This document shows positions 44,101 through 56,100 of a stretch of DNA of 64,000 nucleotides, one piece after another (the first letter of the stretch is position 1; every line of letters starts with the position of its first letter). The DNA lies in contig CM067354.1 in assembly GCA_034190875.2 (NCBI GenBank), forward strand, positions 41,414,982 to 41,478,981, written 5' to 3'. Both the position numbers and the translations under genes were made by a program. The stretch comes from Urechis unicinctus (lineage: Eukaryota; Annelida; Polychaeta; Xenopneusta; Urechidae). Below the pieces are notes generated by a model, which was given only the letters and a program-made list of their open reading frames with translations, was not told where the DNA came from and made no database searches.

Positions 44101-47100
44101 TGAAGCCTCTTTCCCATTCTGCCAAATAGATGAACAAATTGTTCGTATCAGGTCAAACAAAAACAAAGCACTCTTTCTCTAGAATACGATTCACTCAGGG
44201 CCAGCTCAAACTGCTCAGCCCTATCGAACCCTGTAATAAAACCTGAAGTAGGTCTTTTTGGCTACCTATCATATATTGACATTCGTGAATTTTTTCGTAG
44301 ACGAACTGCGCTTATCTGGGGCCGTATTCATAAAGGATCTTAACTTGAGTTGTCTCAATTTGAGTCTGCGATTACACTAACAACAGAGATTTCAGTTGAC
44401 CTGTCGACTTATTGTTTTTATGAATACGGCTGAGTGAGCCAACTCGGGTTACCTTATCAAAACCTGACTTTATGAATACCTGATCTAAAGCTGGTTGACA
44501 CACGTATTTTATGGTAGCATGCGCGGACAAAAACTGGAGACAAACGTCTCAAGCATGCTTTTGATGTTTGTCAATATCGCTGGAAAGTAATGAACCAAGA
44601 GAGAGCGCTAAAACTGACTCACCACCCAGGCGCTTTATTAGGCAATTTCAACTCGCCTGGAATCGTTTTCAGTCGCCATTGGCGAGTGGCTGACCGTTAG
44701 TTTCCACCCCTGCAACCATTGACCCCACCCGCCCCCCCCAACCTCCACCAGAGCGCCCCTGTCCCCGAGACGACAGTTTACACTGCAGCGCTTTCCTTTC
44801 ACAACACCCTTATCGCGATTTTGACAGTTTCTTACAAACCTCAAACAAATAGTGTTTCTTTTTGAGACGGTATAAAATCAACATGGCCCGGGACCTTATT
44901 TTGCGAACTGACGAAGCTGGTTGTCACTCCATTCGCTATCATTTAAGTATCATGACACTGATTAAACCACATCTGCCATAAAAAGTCAAATCAAACCGAG
45001 CAGTATCTATCTTGATGTAGATGAGCGGCCAGTGCGCTGCGTCCCAGGTTTTCTTTAAATAAGCTGTTTATACTAACTGGGCTTATTTTTGTATCCGGCC
45101 TGGGAGACGTGGACGGTCTTATGGGGAAAATTCCGAACTAATGGCCGGGTGGATGGGTCTCTGGCTAAGACCCAGAGCCTGAAGTAACATTTGTCATGGA
45201 TGTAAAAATTGTGAATCATATGAATAGCCCATAAGAAAGTTATTCCTGCATCCCCATGCTTGTCTAAAGCTGTGTATGTTTGGATCTCAGGTGGTGTGAG
45301 TGTGAATCTAATCGTATCGGAGAGGTCCAGCGGGAACAATGGCGTTCATGATGCTAGGTATTTGGCCAGTATTTGACAGCTTATGCTAACATCAGTTTAT
45401 GAAGAAATATTGGTCATGTGTTCTTCATTTGTTCGAGACATTAAGCCTGATGTGTGCTTAGCGATGGAGGTATCAGTGATGCCCCGACAGCTGTGGTCAG
45501 TGATACAGAGAGTCTAGCTGTGCAGCCCTGGCTCTCACCTCGTCCAGGTCCTATACACTCTCCAGGTGGGCTGACCTCGTTAATGTGTTGGACAGGACTG
45601 CATCACCGATATGTTTACTTTGCCAAAGATGATGTAGTCCTAGGCACCGAGAACAGTGTGGTGTTTGTTGATAGTTAATGGTTGTATCATGTATTCACGA
45701 AACAATGTGTATGATAATGTAAGATCTCATGTGGTTGTGGGTACAGTTGATTCCACTGGTGCTGGTGAACATCAAGGCCATACCAGTCACCCCTCACTGA
45801 GGTCACCTGCATCTGCCGCCACCTATAGTCCAGGTAAGTAACCACTGATGGCCAGTGCTGCACAGTGTGGATCATACCTGGCTACCTGGCTGGGTTCTTG
45901 ATTAGTCCTTTGGTTAAGAGTCATCTCCCAGCCATTTACTGATGAATCTCAGCATTTGCACTCGATCCATTGGTTGGTACATTGACCTTGGTTGTTGTGC
46001 ATGACCTGATCCCACCACGTTGTAAGTGAGCTGTGGTGTGTGTTAGTGAGGAGTGGGATGAGTCCTCGTGGAGAACTCAGCAGCGCTCTGAGTGCACTCA
46101 GCTCCTTCACCAGCAGCTCCAGCAGCGGTGCTGAGATCACCACTCCTGTCATGTGAGTTCATCTCAAGGATCATTGGTATGCTGTTATCATACAGTAAGG
46201 AGGTGTCCATTTCAAGCTGTTATCATACTCTAAAGTAATGAGGTGCCCATTTAAAGATGATATCATACACTAGAGTAATGAGGTGTCCATTTAAAGATGA
46301 TATCATACTCTAAAGTAATGAGGTGTCCATTTAAAGATGATATCATACACTAGAGTATTGAGATGTCCATTTAAAGATGATATCATACACTAGAGTAATG
46401 AGGTGTCCATTTAAAGATGATATCATACACTAGAGTAATGAGGTGTCCATTTAAAGATGATATCATACACTAGAGTAATGAGGTGTCCATGTAAAGCTAT
46501 TATCATAGACTAGAGTAATGAGGTGTCCATGTAAAGCTATTATCATACACTAGAGTAATGAGGTGTCCATGTAAAGCTGTTATCATAGACTACAGTAATG
46601 AGGTGTCCATTAAAATACTGTTATCATACACTAGAGTAGTGAGGTGTCCATGTAAATCTGTTATCATACACTAGAGTTATTGTGACTGTGTTAGCAGAGG
46701 TTCACGTAAGCGGGTTGTTATGAGGCGCCTTCCTGCTCCTCCTGCCAAGAAGAGGCGAGCAAATACATCATCAGAAACAGACACCACGACAGATGGCAGG
46801 ACAACATCAACGACCACCACCACAACCACTGACACTGATGCCCACAGCCCACCGCCACATGACCCGTCACATGATCCATCACATGATCCATCACATGACA
46901 CGTCTGGTGACCAATCAGAAAGCCACTCATGCCATGAGCCCCATGGTCATGGCGACGACAAACCAGAAGACACAGAAGCTGGCGGAGAGGGAGCAGATGT
47001 ACCGTGCTCTCAGAATGATATGTTTGAGGACAAGGATGGTGAATATATGGCATGTTCTCATTGGTTTATACTGTGAGTGGGATACTGTACATACAGTCAA

Positions 47101-50100
47101 GGTTTGGTGCAGTTATTATAGAAACTTTCCTTTCTTTTCTGGGATTGAAATTGCTTTTGAATGTGTTGAGAAGAAGTAGGATGCACCCCATCAGAGACTG
47201 TTGGGTCACTGTCCCTGTCTGCTCAGCCCATGCTGATCCCCGATGCACTAGACAGGTGGGTCTTTCTTACACAACAGACCAACACTTCGGACTTTGATAA
47301 TCCTGGATAGAAGCATTGCAATTTGTATAAATGCATCATCTTTGATACACATGATGCTTATTCCATGTGCAGTAGTGGCCATTGTTGTGTGTGATCAGGG
47401 AGTCTGTCACTGTGGTTCCCCCATCTCAGGATGTGTTCGATGTAGCCCCCCACATAGAACCCTGCTCACCGAGTGGCCCCCAGTCACAGGAGCAGATGGC
47501 GCCTTCTTCACCCTCCCACAGCAGCAGCAACAGCATGAAGCCAACCACAGTACCCTTCCAGGTTCACTCTATTGTTTACTCTCTTCTTACATAGACCATA
47601 AAAAGTATTTTCTGAGATTATTCTTGTGGAATAAAATGCCCCTTTATTTGTCCATGATCTCATGTAGGAACTTGTTCTTTTGTTACCAGCAATGGCAGCC
47701 ATCTTTTGCTAGTGTGAGTACTGCTGAGCAGTCTAGGACATCATCAGCCTCAACCAGTGCCAGCTCAGTTACCTCTGAGGGTAGAAGTACCAGGCAAAGA
47801 GGAGGCAGTGCCCTCAAGAGGAGGGACTTGCCTGTCTTTGAGGAGCCCCCCATGTCTGAGGTTGGTCACCCTGTTATAAAGTCAAGGTTATTTGAGACTG
47901 AATGCACGGATACAGCTGGTGCAGGGACCCAGCACCCCAGTTTATCACGGCTGACTTGTGACTGAGTAAGATGGGTTTCATGAGATGATTGGTCTATGAT
48001 GGCCAGATCAGTGTTATGTGCACATAATCGATCACACGCATAGGTGGGCATCACCGTCCGGCTCCTGCCATAGTTGTGCGTCTGAAACACCTGATGGGGT
48101 ATTGACATCCCCTGTGGCCACCATGCCTCATCGGCTCCTGCTTGCTGTGTTAACAGGACTTCAATGGTGTCAGTGTTGCGAGGAGCCCAGCAGCATCAGC
48201 CCGTCAACACGATCCTTTCCTGGCTTCTCAGTCACTACATCTCCAGTTCTCTGATTCTCAGCAGGTCTGCTACTTCATCAAACCTATCTTTATCTCTCTA
48301 TACAGTATCCACCTCTCAGTGTACATACTAATGCCTGGCCACACATCTTCTTGTCCAGCCTGAGTCAGTGGAGCCTGTTGATGATGACATTACCGTGTAC
48401 GTGGAGCCTACCCAGCCGGCCCCACCGATGGAAACTGTAGGCAAGGTGCATGAAGCAATCCAGAGTGAGGGGAGTGAATCATGTCCAGCCAGTGTCCAGT
48501 TTGTCTGTGAGACGAGCCAGAAGGAAGGTGTGTTATATGTTGGTGTGGAAATTACCTGGTCAACCAATTCAATAGATTGTGGTTTTGATGAGTGGGGTGT
48601 AACAATTGAGTGGTGGGGGGGGGGGGGGGACACAAAGGGCAGAGTTACTGGGATAAAGAGTGGGGGCAGTGCTAAGTGGATGGGGGAAATCAGATGGCAT
48701 TGAAAATGTAGGATGTGGGGATAACAATAGAATATGTGTTGATTGCAGGTGTTGCTCAGGTGATAGAAGTGGACGAGGAAAGTTCACAGAGCCTGGCTCT
48801 ACACATGACCTTAACTCAGGACACACAGGTCACAGGGACTCTAGGTCAAGGTGAGAGTGAACAAGTGTTGTTCTTGTCATGTGATAACCAATGCAAATAG
48901 TTTGGTCTGTAGAACGAGGTGTTGAGACAATAGGATGATTGTGGTGATAATATTGATGATGATGATAACAAATTATTATCTTAGAGAAAGTGACTATTGT
49001 TGTATGTATGTTACTGTTGTTTATCAGCTCTGCTGTTGAGCAGAGCTTATCATAGGCCTTTGATCTGGCGGCCATCCCGCTGTTCATAAACTTTGGATGG
49101 CACATTTTCTTATTATGTCTACCAACAAAAGATGGCAGACATATAGTTTAATTCAGTATTTTTTGTTCAGAAATTTTCTGACTCTATCTCTTCCAAAGTT
49201 AGGAAGGATGTTGTGCCATGGACAGTTCAATGCTTTGTGTGCATCATTTGGCGGCCATTTTGAACATTTTTGCGTTTTCTACACAGTTCCATATTAAATG
49301 CAACTAGCTAGATGAAACTTTGCACAATTGTTGGGTATGTTTACCTGACCAAGACCTTGACCTTATTTCAACTTGATAGCGACTAAAGCTTTCGTGACCA
49401 TATTGACATAACAATGCTGATGTAGTATGGTTGACCTTGAATTACAGCATCCATCAGTTGATTGAAAAAAATGCTGTTTTTTACTAACTAAGACTCAATA
49501 ATGACAAGAGTTTACATAATCATTGTGATATAAAAAAACTTTGAAGTAATAGGGTCCAAAAAATAATTTTCTGTGCAGTAAAATGTCTTTCCCCCATGAT
49601 ATCTTCGTCAAAATGGGTTCGATTTTTAGGTAGTGGATGATATTGGCAAATCTTTACACCCGCATGTCAGCATGTATTATGCTTAGTTTTCACTAGAGAA
49701 GCAGAATAAAAATTGGGCAAAACAGCGGAAATGGCATAACATTTTCAATCACTTACACAATTGTTGATATTTGTCCAATCGTCATCGAATTTGGATAGTA
49801 CCTTCATCATAACAAACTGAAACTAATTGCAAAATCAAGTATGTCAGTTCTGGCTGCGAATGCACCAAACATTGTTGAAATTACTACTTTTTTTGCGTTG
49901 TTGCCCGGTTTGTTGTGCCAGGTCAAAGACTTTATTTATTTATTATAGAATGATTAAGTGACTCGGTTCTGTGTAGCTAAGTATGGCAAGCTGGGGTAAT
50001 TCTAACGTCAAATTTAATTTTTGGCTTGTTGTATTTGTTGTTATGACCAATATTCTTATACAAGAATGTTTTTGAAATGACCCCTTGACCTTACTTCGAT

Positions 50101-53100
50101 AACGGCAAGGGCTTTCATGACCATGTTGACATCAGATACGACTGGTACTATAAACATGCTATGCTATGTTTAGAATTGAAGAAATTTATATATAAAGGTG
50201 AAACTAAGTTATAATATTATTCGTACGACTCAGTATCCATTTAACACTATCAAATGACTAGATATTCGCTCAAGGCATGTATTGTATAAGCGCCTGCAGC
50301 CTGTGACATCTATTGTGCAATTGTGCGCATTAGTGGCTCCTGTCGCTGACTTCTACTGTGAACTTGGGCAGCACATATGGTGCCTTAACAACAATCCTGC
50401 ATTATGTAAGCAAGGTGCTATCACAGTCCTGGTTGCTGAACGGCATATTTAGGTTTTTTCACATCTTGTTGCTAACATATTGTTAGTCTTTGAATTTCAC
50501 ATGGACCTCTCCCATGATGGTGGCTTCTTGCAAACCCAAATCCGCCCCACATGACCTCTGAACCCTGAGTTATTAAAGAGAAACTTTGAAGAATCACTTT
50601 TGATGATGGCATGTTTCCTGATAAAGCAAGCTAGCTGTCCCAAATGAACACACAGACCCTCGTGTTGATGGCTCCTTGCAATCCAAAAGTCACATGACCT
50701 TTGACTCTTGATTTATTTAAGAAAACCTTTACAAATCACTCTTACTATATTAAGCCAATGGAGAATAACTTTCGACGGCACTTTTCCTTATAAAACAAGC
50801 TAGCTGTCTCAAATGACATATGGCCCCTTTGATCTTGATGGCTCCTTTGATCCCTGTGACATCTTGTTAAAAAAAGTGTAAAATATGGCACGTTTCCTTA
50901 TAATAGAATCTTGCTGCCACAAATTACACATTTACGACCTTTAAGAGTTGTTTGAGAGAATTTTTTTAAAAATCTCTCATACTATGTAAACCAATGGCAA
51001 ATAAATTTTGATGGCACGCCTCAAATATCCTTGCAAACGGAAAATCGGCCCTGTATTCCTTTATTATTAGAGAAAAGTTACACAAAAATCATTGTTTACC
51101 CAGTAGGGAATTATGTTCAGCAAATCTTATCATATACCTATTCTCTGGTATCCTTCTGTATTCCTTTTCATCTTTTCTTATAAAGTGATCTACCTGCCCT
51201 AAATCAGACTTCTTATGATAATGGGTCTTTGCATACAAAAAAATAACAAATCGTGCCCTGTTCTATCAAGGGGAGGAAATGACTATAGAAACCAACCAGT
51301 CTGGGGTCGGTGGATACTCAAAAGACATCTATCCACAGACCGGGAACTCTGTTGTGTCTCCAGCTGAACGGGAGAGTCCTGGTATGACCTTACAGCCTCT
51401 GTCCTGATTGGTTTACTCATGCATGATCAATCCTATTTCATCTGCTAATCTAGTTTGATGTTTAAATCACTAAAGTTGTCTGTTTCCCTGTCTGCTTCTC
51501 CTTGTTGACTTCCATCCATTATCATTCTCAGTTCACCCCATGTAGCTGCTCTGTCCCTGCAGGTGGCTTCTGTTTGAGTATCCCTCATGACTCGGACCTC
51601 CTTCCAAAAGATCCTCCACCTCTTTCTGGACAAACTGAGACAACTGCTGTAGATGATGTACCCAAGTAAGTCATAATACAGTTTTTTTAATAGCCAAGGT
51701 CAGTCCCTAACAATAAATGTACTATAGCAGGGTTCAAAATTGACAGGAGCTTGGGGGCCCTGACATCCCAATTTTTTCTTGGGCCTCCTGATTTCTCCAG
51801 CAGGTATCTCTGTAGATCTCCACATGCTCATGAGTAATCCACTACCAATAATAGGATTAGATTGAGTCAACACTGCAACTATAGACGCCATTTTACTATA
51901 CTTTATGAAACCAGATCATTTTATGGACCACTAAATAATCCTTCGGGCCTCCCACTTTCATGGCCTGGTGGCCCCAACAAAATATATAAAGTTGACCCCT
52001 TCTGTATGAACTGAAGTCTTCTTCCATTACCATGAAACCATGTTATTAGTGCAGTACTATAATATCTCATTGAGATGGGTCAACTCTGCATTACTCTCTG
52101 TACGCTCCATGGCATCGTCAGCTGATACAGAGAATCTCATGTTTGAGTTACAGGCAGACCAGTCACACGAGTGGCCCCAGACTCACCCTGGATATGATCC
52201 ACATCGAGGCTAGGGATGAAGAAGATCAGCAACCTCCCGCTACATTCACACTCGACAGTATGTCCCTCTGACTTACGGCAAGTGGGAGACACTTGTTAAA
52301 TTTGCTATAAGTAATGACTAGGTGTAAGAGTGTTGATGTGAATGTATCAGGGCCCAGCGTCGAAACTCAGCAGCAGTATTCAGAGCAGTCTGAGGTGAAC
52401 GTATTCAACAAGGTGCGAGATATTCACGCTCAGCAGCTGGTGAACAAAGCACTGAAGAGACTGCAGCCTTCAGCCAAGGACAGGTAGATCTGTCACCTAG
52501 TTGGAATATATTGTCCTCTTAATTTCGTATCTTCTGTCAAACATATCATGTCAATTCAGTCAATTTACCTTCGTCAAGTTTACCTTTAATGAGCTGTGGT
52601 TATTTCAGTCAGTTTATGGACCCAGTGGTAGCAGAAGAAATTGAATTCCCTGAATCTAGAAGCAAACAACACCCTGTTGACTCGGGTCCGACGTCAACTC
52701 CAGGGGAAACCCCGGCCAGCCAAGCTGAGCTGCATGTTAGTGGTGATGTCATAATGGAGGACTCAGAGGTTGTCATCGTCCGTAGGAAGCCTAAGCCCAT
52801 AGACGAGGAGGAGGAGGGTGACCTGGTCACAGAGGTCACAGAGGTCAAGCTAACAGCAGCTACAGAGGATGGTTCTGAGAACAAAACAAGTACTCTATTG
52901 CAGGAGTCCCCATCAATGACCCAGGAGTATGATTACACCAGCATCCGCGTGGATACAGCTGCTCCTGTTGTTGAAGAACGTACCATCAAGCAGTTGAAAC
53001 AAACTGACAGTGTCAAGGTGAAGGGCTCAGATAAGAAGACCAGCACGCCAGATGATGGCATGAAAAGTCCAGCGGTGGCCAGCTCACAAAGGAAGCTGCC

Positions 53101-56100
53101 TCACAAGGATACCCCACGTTCTAGTCGCAGTAAGAAGCGACGGAGACCCACCCATCCCTCCACCCAACCAGCCCGCCCACCCAGCAGTAAACACAGAGAT
53201 GCTGAGAGAGACACCGCATCAGAACCTGCCCTGGCCCAGTATGAGTTCTCGTCGCAATCCCAGGATGACAAAGGAGCCTTGAAGACAATGTTAGCTTTAG
53301 GAAGAGAAGCTCGCTCCAGAGTCTCGAGATCCGATGAGGTCAGCATTTCCTTTCAGTGTGATAATGGTGTCAGTTGTGCTACTTTGATGCTGAGTGAGGT
53401 GCAGCGACTTGTTCTACGTCAGTGTTGTTTCACTTTGTTTTACTTTAACTAGATAAGATCTGTAGGGTGTCCATGTTAGATTCATGGTCACTAATTATCT
53501 AAATATTTGCACAAATGGTTATATTTTTCCGCCACAGCAAGTATTATATATACACTGATGTTAAGTTCTATGGCATTGTGTAAAATTCTGCTGGTAAAAG
53601 GGGTGCCGAGTCAACTAAAGTTAGCATGTTTTCTTATGCTACTAAGCTAGTAAATAATAGCCATCAACATAAGCGGGATCCATGAGTAATTTGGGGAAGG
53701 TAGCTTGCTTAATATTAGGAAAACATGCCACAACATTTTATAAACGGACCGACAGATGGATGGACAGACATAGGAGCACAGGTATATGGTAAGCGCAAGA
53801 ACAGAGCTAAAAACATTCGGTCATTCTGTTGCACCATAGCAAATGTCAGCGCATTTTGGGTTGGACCTTATTACATGGGTTTCATGTATGGGCTAGGCCA
53901 TGCAGGTTCGTTGGGGTGGGACATGGATTTCAGTATAGTGCCAAAACTGCCGTCTTTTACCCAACCAAAGTGAATGAAATACATCACTCTCAGTGTCACA
54001 TAAAGTTGCATCTAAACATTACTAATTCAAACCAATCGACCATTAAAATTTATTGGGCCAGTTCACTTTGAGTAGGGGTGGTAAATTTTGGTTTGTCAAT
54101 TCAATTTGTGTATACTTGTATACTAGTTATTCATTCAGTTTTCATCATGGTCTGCATTATAGAAGTCTGGAGGCCAGAAAGCTGCCCCTGCCCAGTCAAG
54201 TGCCTCATCTTCTGTGAGGGCAGCGGTCTCCAGCACGTCTGATAGAGGCGACGTTAGTATGGGGAACGGTGGCAACTGGGGACAGGTATATCATCCCCCG
54301 TGGCTCTTGTCTTACTCTCATCTGTCATTGTATCATGTGCCCCTGGTTATTGTCTTACTCTCAACTGTCATTGTATCATGTGCCCCTGGTTATTGTCTTA
54401 CTCTCACCTGTCATTGTATCATGTGCCCCTGGTTATTGTCTTACTCTCTCCTAGTCATTTTATCATGTGCCCCTGGTTATTGTCTGATGTATGTAGATTA
54501 TGATCCGTTTGTGTAGTTTTCATGTGGTAAACCTTGCATGTGTCAGCAGAAGTCATCGGGAGGGTCATCTGGAGGTCATAGGTCAGGTATTCACACTTTA
54601 CGTGTGACCAAGGTGATAACAACTTACAGGCAGACCATGACAATTGTAGAAGAACAAGTCGATGGCAAGACTGTCCGCACCGAGTTCAGTGAGGTGCGTT
54701 ATGGTGTATACATCTCTGGTGACAGTGCTGCAGAACTTATAGCTAAGCATTATCCTATTTACAGGCTCATTCAAGTGAATGGACAAACTTGTTTTAGTAA
54801 TGTCAGTTATGAATGTGGTAATTTAAGGAGGAACTACTTGCTTACTATGTGTTACGTTTGTTATTTGATAATACAGGATAAACTGGAGACTCTGAGTCGT
54901 ACTATGGACACGTCGGAGGAGATACTGAGTCCCCCATCCCCCTCACGCAGCATCCAAACCATGACAACAGGTGACCTAGCAGACATCAGTTCCATCTCAC
55001 ATGGGTCGAGTAAGCCTGGCAGCAGCTTTAACAGTCCCCGTAGCAGTCTGGGGGGTCTCATGCAGCACAATACCAACCTTCTCATGGCCCAGCTGCAACA
55101 CAGCGGTACCATGCACAGGGGTGTCAATGCCAGCTTGGTAACGTCCAACTCGACGCCTCCCTCCCTACAGACCTCCCTGTCGGACCCTGGCAGTGGTAAG
55201 TTTATGACGCCCTTACAAAAGGCTCCTGAGCATGTCCTGGGGCAGGATGGAGTTAGGATGCCTCCTCCTGTTTCTGCAGCTCTCACCGTTTCCTCATCAA
55301 CTCTGCCTCAGCAGTTACTCCGCAGCTCCACTCTTGAGAACGCCGTGCCAATACAACAAGCGGCTGGGGCGCGTGGTGAGTCAACGGGCAGCCACAAGCC
55401 GCTCCTGAAGCAGAAGTCAAGTACCAGTACTGTACACTCAGAGTCCCTCTTCAGCACAACAACAGAATCTGGTACAGCTAAATTGCTGGGTCGACAATCA
55501 ACTGACAGCTTGAAGCAATCAGCATCTCTGTTCAGTAATGCCGACTCTGACAGTGAGACAGACTCACACCAATCAACCATCTCAAAGTCATTACCTGCAC
55601 TGGTTCCTGCTCAGGTAAACCCTGTGGAGATGCCTGATCAAAGTGACAATGAGGATGACTCGGAGAATGTCATACCAGGCACAGACTGTGAGCGGCCAGG
55701 AGCTGTGAAGGGACTGAGTAGCTTCAGGCATGGAGATGGCCCCACTGTCACTGAGGAGAATCATAATGATGAGGATGGCAGAATCAGGTACGTTATGATG
55801 GGTACACTGGACCCTCTAGAGTATGGTTCAGCTGCAGTAGCTTCTCATTATTAGCAGCGTGGTAAAGATAGATGTACGTGGTCAGTGTTGTAGTTATTGT
55901 GTTATTGGGACAGAAGCAAACGATGTCGTGGTCAATGACTAACAGCCTTTCACTGGTAGCCCTGAGCTGCCTGTTGCAGGTGAAGAATATGACTCATTCA
56001 CCAGAATCCAGGTGGCACCACCTGCTCTGTCTGGGGACTCTGTGCTAGAAACAGGTGTGTGCATTGTGTGTGTCCTTGGATAGAGACGTAATGACTAAAC

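Noticed and set aside
47294-47965. Single 223-codon plus-strand gene
   Set aside because: Only its 47690-47860 part is exon 11. Upstream it runs through intron and through exon 10 in a wrong frame.
48018-48254. Extra TP53BP1 exon near 48040-48150
   Set aside because: An open stretch exists, but no acceptor gives a phase matching exon 11 or 12, and exons 11 and 12 already join in phase 0.
54861-55286. Minus-strand open frame of 141 codons
   Set aside because: It is antisense to the long 53BP1 exon 22, whose plus-strand protein is conserved.
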